Positions 1 to 5,764 of a stretch of 8,917 bases of DNA are shown piece after piece. Position numbers and translations under genes: made by a program. Under the pieces are notes generated by a model, which saw only the letters and a program-made list of their open reading frames with translations, was not told where the DNA came from and made no database searches. The number at the start of each line of letters is the position of its first letter. Position 1 is the stretch's first letter. This DNA comes from Mageeibacillus sp. UBA5734 (lineage in GTDB: Bacteria; Bacillota; Clostridia; Saccharofermentanales; UBA5734): NCBI GenBank assembly GCA_002419365.1, contig DIGA01000002.1, forward strand, positions 1 through 8,917, in the 5' to 3' direction.

Positions 1-298
1 GCCAAAAAGCAACAGTGACAAACCTAAGATAAACCCATGTAGGCTGCAGGTCTGGTCACCGGTGCGGAAAATCCTGCACACGGGGTCGGCCTGCCTAGAT
101 GGAAGAAACTATGACCGCCTCGAAACATCCTGCGGCTGTAGGATCAAAAGGATTCCTTATCTGGATTTCCGGGACACGACCCCGATCGTGTAATTGAAAT
201 TGGCATAGATGAGCGTTCATCCGGGTGGCTGTCCCTGTCAAGTTTTATGTTTTTTTCAACCAGCCTTCACATTTTCATCACATCGATTGGTTTAAATA
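1..298. other. Non-coding stretch upstream of htrA, with predicted RNA structure
   Basis: No convincing gene lies here. One frame is open from base 2 to a TAA at 191-193, but it lacks a start inside the window, is rich in Cys and in AGG/AGA arginine codons, and resembles nothing I know. Another frame ends at once with a TGA at 16-18 and could be the last codons of an upstream gene; this cannot be decided. The + strand can fold into an elongated imperfect hairpin at 40-97: TAGGC with GCCTA, AGGTC with GGCCT (one G-U pair), ACC with GGT, and GTGCGG with CTGCAC around an AAAATC loop. A second small hairpin pairs ACACGA (174-179) with TCGTGT (186-191). I do not recognise a known riboswitch, tmRNA, SRP, RNase P or T-box signature. 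Confidence 0.4.
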
Positions 299-340
299 AA
301 GATGGTCACTCGTTCCTGTTGAACAGGATCGGACCATCTT
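299..340 (+). terminator. Long stem-loop in the htrA upstream region (terminator or leader structure)
   Basis: AAGATGGTC (299-307) is perfectly complementary to GACCATCTT (332-340). Inside, CG (311-312) pairs with CG (330-331), and TCCTGT (314-319) pairs with ACAGGA (323-328) around a TGA loop. Only an ACT bulge and one T-T mismatch interrupt the stem. A T-rich tract (GATTTTATTGTT, 341-352) follows, so intrinsic termination of a transcript entering from the left is the simplest reading. The structure ends 43 bases before the htrA ATG. If the htrA promoter lies further upstream, the stem-loop would sit in its 5' leader and could act as an attenuator or an mRNA-stabilising element. The sequence alone does not separate these options. 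Confidence 0.5.
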
Positions 341-383
341 GATTTTATTGTTGCCATACCTTTGATGAAGGAAGGGATCTCAT

Positions 384-1592
384 ATGTCAGAAACCAATGA
401 AACGAACCAACAAGGCAAGCGCCGGACCGGACTGATCGCAGCATTTGTCACCATCGCCCTGATACTGACCGTGGCGACTGGTGCAGGTGTCTATTACGGC
501 ATCCAAAGCCTGACACCGGAGCGGCTCGGCCTGGCAGTTACTGAATCCACAACGACAGAAGACTCGCGTTCTTCAAAAACCGGAGAAACAGGTTCGGATA
601 CTTCCAGGGGTCGTTCGGGCAAATCTTTCAGTCTCGAATCTTCAGCCGCCAGGTCGGACACAGACCGGGAAGCTCTGTCCATCACGCAAATCGTAGCCCA
701 GGGCAAACCGGCCGTCGTTGCCATCGATACGGAGACCACTGTAGCGACCCCATTTGGCCGTAACAGCGTCATTCCCTCTGCCGGTTCTGGTTTCATCATC
801 TCCGCGGATGGCTATGTCGTGACCAACCACCATGTCATCAGTGGAGCCCAGAGCATCCAGGTGACTCTGGATAATGGTGATACCTACAAGGCATCCCTGG
901 TCGGCTCTGATCCGGCCAACGACATCGCAGTCCTCAAAATCGACGGTGCGGATTTGCCAACCGTCCAATTGGGCGATTCTTCTGACCTCGAAGTTGGCGA
1001 GCTGGCTGTGGCGATTGGCAATCCCCTGGGTCAGCTCAGCGGTACCGTGACGGCTGGCATCATCAGTGCCCTGGATCGGACGATTACCGTTGACGGGCAG
1101 GATATGATGCTGCTCCAGACCGATGCTGCAATCAACGCTGGTAATTCCGGTGGTGCACTATTCAACTCTTTCGGTGAAGTGATCGGCATCAACACGGCGA
1201 AAAACTCAGGTTCCGGCATCGAAGGCCTTGGTTTCGCGATTCCAATTGATCACGCTGAACCGATCATCGAACAACTGATCGAAAAAGGCTCCGTGCCAGA
1301 ACCGCCCCGGATCGGAATCTACACCCAGGACGTCACAGCCGAGATGGCCCAGCAATACGATCTGCCCGAAGGTGTCTATGTTGTCCAGGTCGGCGAAGGC
1401 AGCCCGGCAGCTGCAGCTGGTATCCAGCGTGGCGACGTGATCATTGCCATCAATGGCCAGGAGACCCTGACAACCTCTGCCATCAATGCCGTGAAAAACA
1501 CCATCCAGGCAGGCGATACCATGAACCTGACCATCATCCGGGATGGAGAGAAGCTGGAGATTCCAGTCGTCCTGGCCGAAGCGACGACTTAG
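384..1592 (+). CDS. htrA: HtrA/DegP-like membrane-anchored serine protease with PDZ domain
   Basis: This 402-residue trypsin-like protease probably degrades or refolds damaged proteins outside the cytoplasmic membrane. After a short charged N-terminus (KRR at 12-14), residues 16-40 form one membrane anchor. A Ser/Thr-rich low-complexity linker follows to about residue 98. The protease domain spans about 100-300 and has an intact triad: His150 in TNHHV, Asp180 in NDIAVLKI and Ser255 in NAGNSGGAL. A single PDZ domain occupies about 308-398 (SPAAAAGIQRGDVIIAINGQ at 340-359). One anchor plus one PDZ matches the Gram-positive HtrA/YkdA/YvtA layout rather than DegP with its cleaved signal peptide and two PDZ domains. 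AGGAAGGG (369-376) lies 7 bases before the ATG and fixes the start. The gene appears monocistronic and ends 29 bases before a hairpin terminator. Family assignment is firm; the exact paralogue name is not. Confidence 0.95.
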   Translation: MSETNETNQQGKRRTGLIAAFVTIALILTVATGAGVYYGIQSLTPERLGLAVTESTTTEDSRSSKTGETGSDTSRGRSGKSFSLESSAARSDTDREALSITQIVAQGKPAVVAIDTETTVATPFGRNSVIPSAGSGFIISADGYVVTNHHVISGAQSIQVTLDNGDTYKASLVGSDPANDIAVLKIDGADLPTVQLGDSSDLEVGELAVAIGNPLGQLSGTVTAGIISALDRTITVDGQDMMLLQTDAAINAGNSGGALFNSFGEVIGINTAKNSGSGIEGLGFAIPIDHAEPIIEQLIEKGSVPEPPRIGIYTQDVTAEMAQQYDLPEGVYVVQVGEGSPAAAAGIQRGDVIIAINGQETLTTSAINAVKNTIQAGDTMNLTIIRDGEKLEIPVVLAEATT

Positions 1593-1597
1593 GGCTG

Positions 1598-1675
1598 TCA
1601 ATGTTCCGATTTTGAAAATGTTGAAAAATGGCTGCTTGACAGCCATTTTTCATGCCAGGATTTCAGCAAAAACAT
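1598..1675 (-). CDS. Possible 25-codon small ORF overlapping the terminator
   Basis: On the - strand an ATG at 1675 is preceded, after 7 bases, by a near-perfect Shine-Dalgarno AAGGAGG (1689-1683). It opens 25 codons ending in TGA at 1600-1598 and starting MFLLKSWHEKW. It would be the last gene of the minus-strand operon, 49 bases after the AEC stop. Against it, the reading frame runs straight through the 13-bp terminator stem, the product has no recognisable feature beyond a short hydrophobic and Trp-containing start, and its second half is Ser-rich and looks like random translation. The ribosome site is better than that of several real genes here, so I record it, but a chance match or the relic of a lost gene is more likely. 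Confidence 0.15.
   Translation of the reverse strand: MFLLKSWHEKWLSSSHFSTFSKSEH
1622..1652. terminator. Bidirectional intrinsic terminator between htrA and the AEC gene
   Basis: A perfect 13-bp stem (1622-1634 with 1640-1652) surrounds a five-base CTTGA loop. One side carries AAAAATGGCTG and the other CAGCCATTTTT, so a T tract ends the hairpin whichever strand is transcribed. It lies 29 bases after the htrA stop codon and 72 bases after the stop of the minus-strand AEC transporter gene. It is therefore well placed to end both convergent transcripts. Confidence 0.85.
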
Positions 1676-1724
1676 GTGCTGTCCTCCTTCTGATGGAGCT
1701 ATCCGATCGTGCCATCATGAAAAA

Positions 1725-2639
1725 TTACAGGCCCATGGCTACGATCAGGCTCGTCATGATGATGAGCCCTGACACAACGGTCAGCGAAGCCAGCAGGCTG
1801 GTCTGACCGGCATCGCCGCCCAGCTTCTGGGTAAAAACGGGTGTCAGGCCGGACAGAGGTGAGAAGAGGAGCAGGACCAGGATTTGCCGGACCGCCAGAG
1901 GATAGGGCAAGAGAAAATAGACTGCCAGGCCGAGAAGGGAAGAACCGAGCAGGCGCAGCAGTAAAACGGTCGATACTTCCCGCACGTGCTGTCTCCCACC
2001 CCGGATCTCCAGCATCAGGCCGACCATCAGCATGGCCATGAAGGGGTTGGCTGCTCCGATCGGCGCTGTGAAAGTCGTCACGGTGGGTGGAATGGGGATT
2101 TGGATGAAGGACAGGATCATCATGGCCATGTAGGTGACAAACGGCGCTGAAGCCAGCAGGACCTTGAGAACTGGCAGCAAGCCGGATGCTTCTTTCCGCT
2201 TCAGAAGATGGGAGGCGATGGCGTACGTACCGCCGGTAACCAGGGCAGCATTGCCGATGTCAAACAAACTCAGGATCCCAGCGCCGAATGCGCCGAGGAA
2301 ATTCTGGATGAAGGGCAGCGAGAACAGTCCGATGTTGAATCCAGAGACACTGAGCATGTAAAGCCCCCGTGTGCCATCTGGCTTGCCGCGGGATAAAAAC
2401 CAGCCGAGCGCGATCAGGAACAGGTTTAGGATCACACCCAGGACGATGATCGAATAGAGGGAGCGATCGAGCTTTAAAGAGGCAAAGTTTGTGATGATCG
2501 CTGCGGGGAAGGTGATGTTCATGACAATGTTGGAAACAACCCGCTGGTCGCCAGGGGCAAAGAAGCCTTTGACCTTGAGGGTGTAACCGAGCAGGATGAT
2601 GAAGAGATAGGCTAGCGCTTTGAGCAGGATGGCTGCCAT
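1725..2639 (-). CDS. AEC (auxin efflux carrier) family transporter
   Basis: This 304-residue, very hydrophobic protein has about ten membrane segments in two halves separated by a short cytoplasmic stretch (near LLKRKEASG, about 145-153). That is the usual size and arrangement of bacterial Mem_trans (PF03547) proteins. Family-like signatures are NITFPAAIITNF in the second helix region (about 41-52) and GFNIGLFSLPF (about 100-110). Characterised bacterial members export or import organic acids such as malate or malonate, but the substrate cannot be read from sequence. The ATG at 2639 shares one base with the pcm stop (TGATG), which indicates translational coupling; a weak GGGGA lies about 9 bases upstream. 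It is the last clear gene of the minus-strand operon, and the shared terminator lies 72 bases beyond its stop. Confidence 0.88.
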   Translation of the reverse strand: MAAILLKALAYLFIILLGYTLKVKGFFAPGDQRVVSNIVMNITFPAAIITNFASLKLDRSLYSIIVLGVILNLFLIALGWFLSRGKPDGTRGLYMLSVSGFNIGLFSLPFIQNFLGAFGAGILSLFDIGNAALVTGGTYAIASHLLKRKEASGLLPVLKVLLASAPFVTYMAMMILSFIQIPIPPTVTTFTAPIGAANPFMAMLMVGLMLEIRGGRQHVREVSTVLLLRLLGSSLLGLAVYFLLPYPLAVRQILVLLLFSPLSGLTPVFTQKLGGDAGQTSLLASLTVVSGLIIMTSLIVAMGL

Positions 2640-3229
2640 CAGTCATGTCCCCAGCCATATTTGCCATGCAGCTCGACAAACCGGACATTCTCGACCGGAT
2701 GCCGGTGCATCTGGCCGTGGGCGTCTTTGGTGATCAGAAGCAGTTCCTGCCAGGACGGCGGGCCGACTGGAATTACCATCCGGCCGCCAGGTTTGAGCTG
2801 CGCAAACAGTTCGTCCGGGATCCTGGCCGCCGCTGCCGTGACCATGATCCGGTCGTAAGGTGCGTGCTCGGACCAGCCCAGGCTACCATCGCCGATCTTG
2901 AATAAGATATTGGCAAAACCAAGCCGTTCCAGCCGGACCTGTGCTGCGCTGGAAAGCTCAGCGATGCGCTCGACGGTACAGACTTCGCGGGCAAAATGGG
3001 CCAGCAGGGCGGTCTGGTAGCCGGATCCCGTGCCGATTTCCAGAACTGTGCAATCCGGTTCGACATCGAGAATCCGGGTCATTTCCGCCACCAGGCTCGG
3101 CTGGGAGATGGTCTGGCCATAGCCGATCGGCAGCGGTCCGTCAACCGAAGCCATAGGCTTGTATTCATCATCGAGGAACAAAGATCGATCCAGCTCACGG
3201 AAAAAGGACCACAGTGCTTCGTTATCCAT
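2639..3229 (-). CDS. pcm: Protein-L-isoaspartate O-methyltransferase
   Basis: The product is a SAM-dependent enzyme that methylates the abnormal isoaspartyl residues formed when proteins age, starting their conversion back to aspartate. Numbering from the chosen start, the family's substrate loop GYGQTISQPS lies at 36-45. SAM motif I, VLEIGTGSGYQTA, is at 62-74, and YDRIMVTAAA at 125-134 is motif II. LKPGGRMVIPVG at 145-156 is motif III. At 196 residues it is close to the usual size of about 200-215. Two starts are possible: ATG at 3235, overlapping the upstream stop as ATGA, and ATG at 3229. I prefer 3229 because AGAGAGGA (3243-3236) is only a base from the first ATG but 6-7 bases from the second. 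The gene follows the GGDEF-EAL gene without a gap, so it is very probably co-transcribed and translationally coupled. Confidence 0.95.
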   Translation of the reverse strand: MDNEALWSFFRELDRSLFLDDEYKPMASVDGPLPIGYGQTISQPSLVAEMTRILDVEPDCTVLEIGTGSGYQTALLAHFAREVCTVERIAELSSAAQVRLERLGFANILFKIGDGSLGWSEHAPYDRIMVTAAAARIPDELFAQLKPGGRMVIPVGPPSWQELLLITKDAHGQMHRHPVENVRFVELHGKYGWGHD

Positions 3230-3231
3230 CG

Positions 3232-5613
3232 TCATTCCTCTCTTTTGGCAATTCGATCTGCTAATCCTGATAACATATTTTCAAAATCTTGCGCCAGCAT
3301 GGGGCGCCCGTATAGATAGCCCTGGACTTTGTGACACCCCAGTTTGATCAGCAAATCGGCCTGGTCCTGGTGTTCGACACCTTCGGCAATTGTCTTGATG
3401 TGCAAGGCGCGAGCCATGGCGATGATCCCCTGGATGATATCTGCATCACGAGCATCTGTGGTAATGGCATCGATCAGATTCTTGTCGATTTTCAAATAAT
3501 CGACTTGGTATTGCTTCAGATAGGCATAGGTTGAATACCCTGAACCAAAGTCATCAATTGCGATCGAAATGCCAGCCAGTTTCAGCTCGTTTAATATCGC
3601 GCTGGATGTTTCCGGCGCAAGCATGGCGAGTCCTTCGGTGATTTCGAAGACCAGCCAGGCTGGGTTGGCCCCAGATTGTACCAGGCAATCTTGGACGGTC
3701 GCTAAAAAATCATCATTTTCCAATTGCAGGGGCGAGATATTGACCCCCATTTTCAATGCAAGACAATAGTGGGTATTCCACGCCGTGATTTGCCGCATCG
3801 CTTTTTCCATGGCCATTTGACCCAGTTTCAAGATCAGTCCGATTTCCTCGGCTACGGAAATGAATTCGCCCGGACTGACCCAGCCAAGTATGGGCGAATG
3901 CCAGCGCAACAACGCCTCCATACCGACCAGTTTCTGGCCATCGGCGCTGAATTGTGGTTGAAAGTGCAACGTGAACTCATGTTCGACATCGGCACTGTGC
4001 AATGCCATTTCCACATCATTACGACGACGGATTTCAAGATGGGTCGTTTGATTGTAGAAAGAATAGGAGTTGATTTTCTTAGCTTTGGCTTGTTCGACTG
4101 ACGTTTTGGCACATTTAAGCAGATGGGTCCGATCGGTGGCGTTTTCTGGACAAGCTGCCAGACCGATGTGGACACCTGCCTGGATCCGGAAAGGACTGAT
4201 TTCAATCGGCGAGGCAAATAATTCCAGCAGCTGGTCCAGCTTGGCGCGGATGATTTCGCGATCTGGGCTGCAGCTGCACAGCAGGGCGAATTCATCTCCA
4301 CCCAGGCGGGCGATGATCGTGGTGCCATCATTCTGGAATGATTGCAGACGATGAGCCATTTCCTTGAGGACCTGGTCACCGGTTTCCTGCGTGTAAAGGT
4401 CGTTGATCATTCGGAACCGTGCGATATCAACAATCGCCAGATAGACAGGATTCGCGGGACTGGCCTTGAGGATCTCCCGGTCGACCAGTGCGAGGAAATG
4501 ATTTCGGCTGTAAAGTCCAGTCAGGGCATCATGGCACAAAGCATGGTTGAGTTCATCATTGAGATCCTGAAGCTGACGGGTCCGCTCAAGTACATGACGC
4601 TGCAACGAATCATTGTGGTCGGTCCGTTCCTTGAGCAGATTTTCCAGCAATTGCCGGGACTGGTTGCTCAAGCTGGCTAGCAGGTAGATGATCAGGATGG
4701 CGGTGAAATACAGGAGTTCCAGGACTTTGATCCCTCGGACAACCAAGATCAGGATGGGAAGCGACAGGATCATGATCACAAGTGAGATCGACTGGGCATT
4801 GGAAATCTGCGACTGGATCTTTTCCGGCTGCCTGATAACAGCGTGATGGTAGCTGCGTCGAATACCATTAGCCAGAAGCAAGAACGAAGCAATGTAAAGC
4901 CAGTCCGCCAAGCCATTAGGAACATATTGGTCATTGAGAACCTGCACGACAAACAGAAAATCAGCTGCGTAGAACTGGAGCAGAGCCGTGAAGATCAGCC
5001 AGAATCCTTTGTCGGTCTGCTGGGGCAGGGTAGAGATCACCATTGCCAGAAAAATCGCCAGGCTGATGGTATCGATTCCCAGATAAATCTGGGCCATCCA
5101 ATGTTCCCAGTCAAGCGCAAATTGATTTTCTGAATATAGGTAACTGACAACTCCAGCCAGAATCAGGCTGACAGTGACCAGATTGAGCACAAATTGAACG
5201 GCTGGCCATCGCCGAAAGTTGAGCCAGGCAAACTGGATGATGGCTATCAAGAAAAAGAGATTGGTCAGCAAATAAAGTGCGGTCATGATCAGACTTTCAG
5301 CCGGATCCAGATGCATGACCTGGTTCATGATGCCCCAGACGATTTCCAGAATGGTAAAGCTCAGGATACCAGCTGCAAAAAGAAGCGACGTGATGGGACT
5401 GAGAATCTTGGACCAGATAACAGGGTACAAGACAAACAGGGCCCAGCCAAGCATCAAGGGAGTTGCGAGGTCGCCAAGCATGTGAAGGCCAAGCCAGGAC
5501 TGCAAGGTGTGAACCAACATGAAAATAGCCGGAATGCCCCACAAGAGCAAGGGCCGGTCCACAAGAGTCTTTTTCACGGATTTTCGATTTTCTGACATCA
5601 TGAAGCTCGCCAT
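3232..5613 (-). CDS. Polytopic membrane GGDEF-EAL protein (c-di-GMP cyclase/phosphodiesterase)
   Basis: This 793-residue protein has about ten predicted membrane helices between residues 21 and 316, then a helical coiled-coil-like linker (about 317-360). A GGDEF domain follows (about 361-518) and an EAL domain (about 530-785). The GGDEF active site is intact (GGDEF 438-442, metal-site Asp396, Asn404, Asp413), although the usual FKxIND..GH block is altered to FRMIND..TQ. The RxxD product-inhibition site is absent (DGTT at 429-432). The EAL domain keeps its catalytic set: E566-A-L-x-R570, Asn625, Glu657, DDFG 687-690, Lys708, Glu744, Gln764. Both activities are therefore possible; either could dominate, and GGDEF may serve as a GTP-binding regulator. 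The membrane part matches no MASE domain I can name. Starts at 5601 or 5598 are alternatives, since a TATAAA box lies just upstream of the 5613 ATG. It is the first gene of the operon with pcm and the AEC transporter. Confidence 0.93.
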   Translation of the reverse strand: MASFMMSENRKSVKKTLVDRPLLLWGIPAIFMLVHTLQSWLGLHMLGDLATPLMLGWALFVLYPVIWSKILSPITSLLFAAGILSFTILEIVWGIMNQVMHLDPAESLIMTALYLLTNLFFLIAIIQFAWLNFRRWPAVQFVLNLVTVSLILAGVVSYLYSENQFALDWEHWMAQIYLGIDTISLAIFLAMVISTLPQQTDKGFWLIFTALLQFYAADFLFVVQVLNDQYVPNGLADWLYIASFLLLANGIRRSYHHAVIRQPEKIQSQISNAQSISLVIMILSLPILILVVRGIKVLELLYFTAILIIYLLASLSNQSRQLLENLLKERTDHNDSLQRHVLERTRQLQDLNDELNHALCHDALTGLYSRNHFLALVDREILKASPANPVYLAIVDIARFRMINDLYTQETGDQVLKEMAHRLQSFQNDGTTIIARLGGDEFALLCSCSPDREIIRAKLDQLLELFASPIEISPFRIQAGVHIGLAACPENATDRTHLLKCAKTSVEQAKAKKINSYSFYNQTTHLEIRRRNDVEMALHSADVEHEFTLHFQPQFSADGQKLVGMEALLRWHSPILGWVSPGEFISVAEEIGLILKLGQMAMEKAMRQITAWNTHYCLALKMGVNISPLQLENDDFLATVQDCLVQSGANPAWLVFEITEGLAMLAPETSSAILNELKLAGISIAIDDFGSGYSTYAYLKQYQVDYLKIDKNLIDAITTDARDADIIQGIIAMARALHIKTIAEGVEHQDQADLLIKLGCHKVQGYLYGRPMLAQDFENMLSGLADRIAKREE

Positions 5614-5619
5614 AATTTA

Positions 5620-5649
5620 TTTATACCCCATTTGGACAAGCTTTGTCTC
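5620..5649 (-). promoter_or_regulatory. Candidate promoter of the GGDEF-EAL/pcm/AEC operon
   Basis: Read on the - strand, GAGACA (5649-5644) resembles a -35 box (four of six bases) and TATAAA (5625-5620) a -10 box (five of six), with an 18-base spacer. Transcription would start near 5613, at or almost at the first ATG. This implies either a leaderless mRNA or translation from the downstream ATG codons at 5601 and 5598, which have only a weak GGCGAG (5611-5606) before them. The -10 match is good and the -35 match is weak. Confidence 0.4.
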
Positions 5650-5666
5650 GGTCGCACGTGGACAAG
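5633..5666. repeat. GGACAAG repeats in the divergent promoter region
   Basis: TGGACAAG occurs twice on the + strand (5633-5640 and 5659-5666). The first copy also forms an inverted repeat, GACAA-GCT-TTGTC (5635-5647). Three half-sites within 34 bases, overlapping the proposed -35 region of the minus-strand operon, could be an operator. The repeats are short and could be chance; I recognise no known regulator for them. Confidence 0.25.
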
Positions 5667-5700
5667 GCGCAATTGTTTGTTACGATGATAGTTAGCAAAC

Positions 5701-5730
5701 TTGACTCAGGCATTCTGAAAACAGGCTAAT
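5701..5730 (+). promoter_or_regulatory. Candidate promoter of the MFS transporter gene
   Basis: TTGACT (5701-5706) matches a sigma-70 -35 box in five of six bases. GCTAAT (5725-5730) is a four-of-six -10 box, with an 18-base spacer. The predicted start, around 5737, would give a leader of about 28 bases containing the GGAG ribosome site (5754-5757). Confidence 0.45.
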
Positions 5731-5764
5731 CTGAGATCACACCTGAAACCAACGGAGCCCCGTG

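Noticed and set aside
2..193. Open frame ending in TAA at 191-193, possibly the 3' end of an upstream gene
   Set aside because: It has no start inside the window, is rich in Cys and in AGG/AGA/ATA/CTA codons unlike the real genes here, and overlaps a predicted RNA hairpin. No family resemblance was seen.
236..241. Perfect TTGACA on the - strand
   Set aside because: No acceptable -10 box occurs 15-19 bases downstream on that strand, and no minus-strand gene follows.
266..296. Candidate htrA promoter with TTCACA as -35 and TTTAAA as -10
   Set aside because: The spacer is 19 bases and the -10 match is poor. Its start would fall inside the 299-340 stem. Too weak to list as a promoter.
1206..1646. 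146-codon - strand open frame across the htrA 3' end
   Set aside because: It overlaps the conserved protease and PDZ codons and crosses the terminator. There is no domain signature.
3724..4101. 125-codon + strand open frame inside the GGDEF-EAL gene
   Set aside because: It is antisense to a region with fully conserved EAL motifs, and its product has no recognisable domain. A shadow frame.
5762..5764. GTG as start of the MFS transporter
   Set aside because: The next codon is ATG at 5765, with GGAG at the better distance of 7 bases. The GTG would leave only 4.
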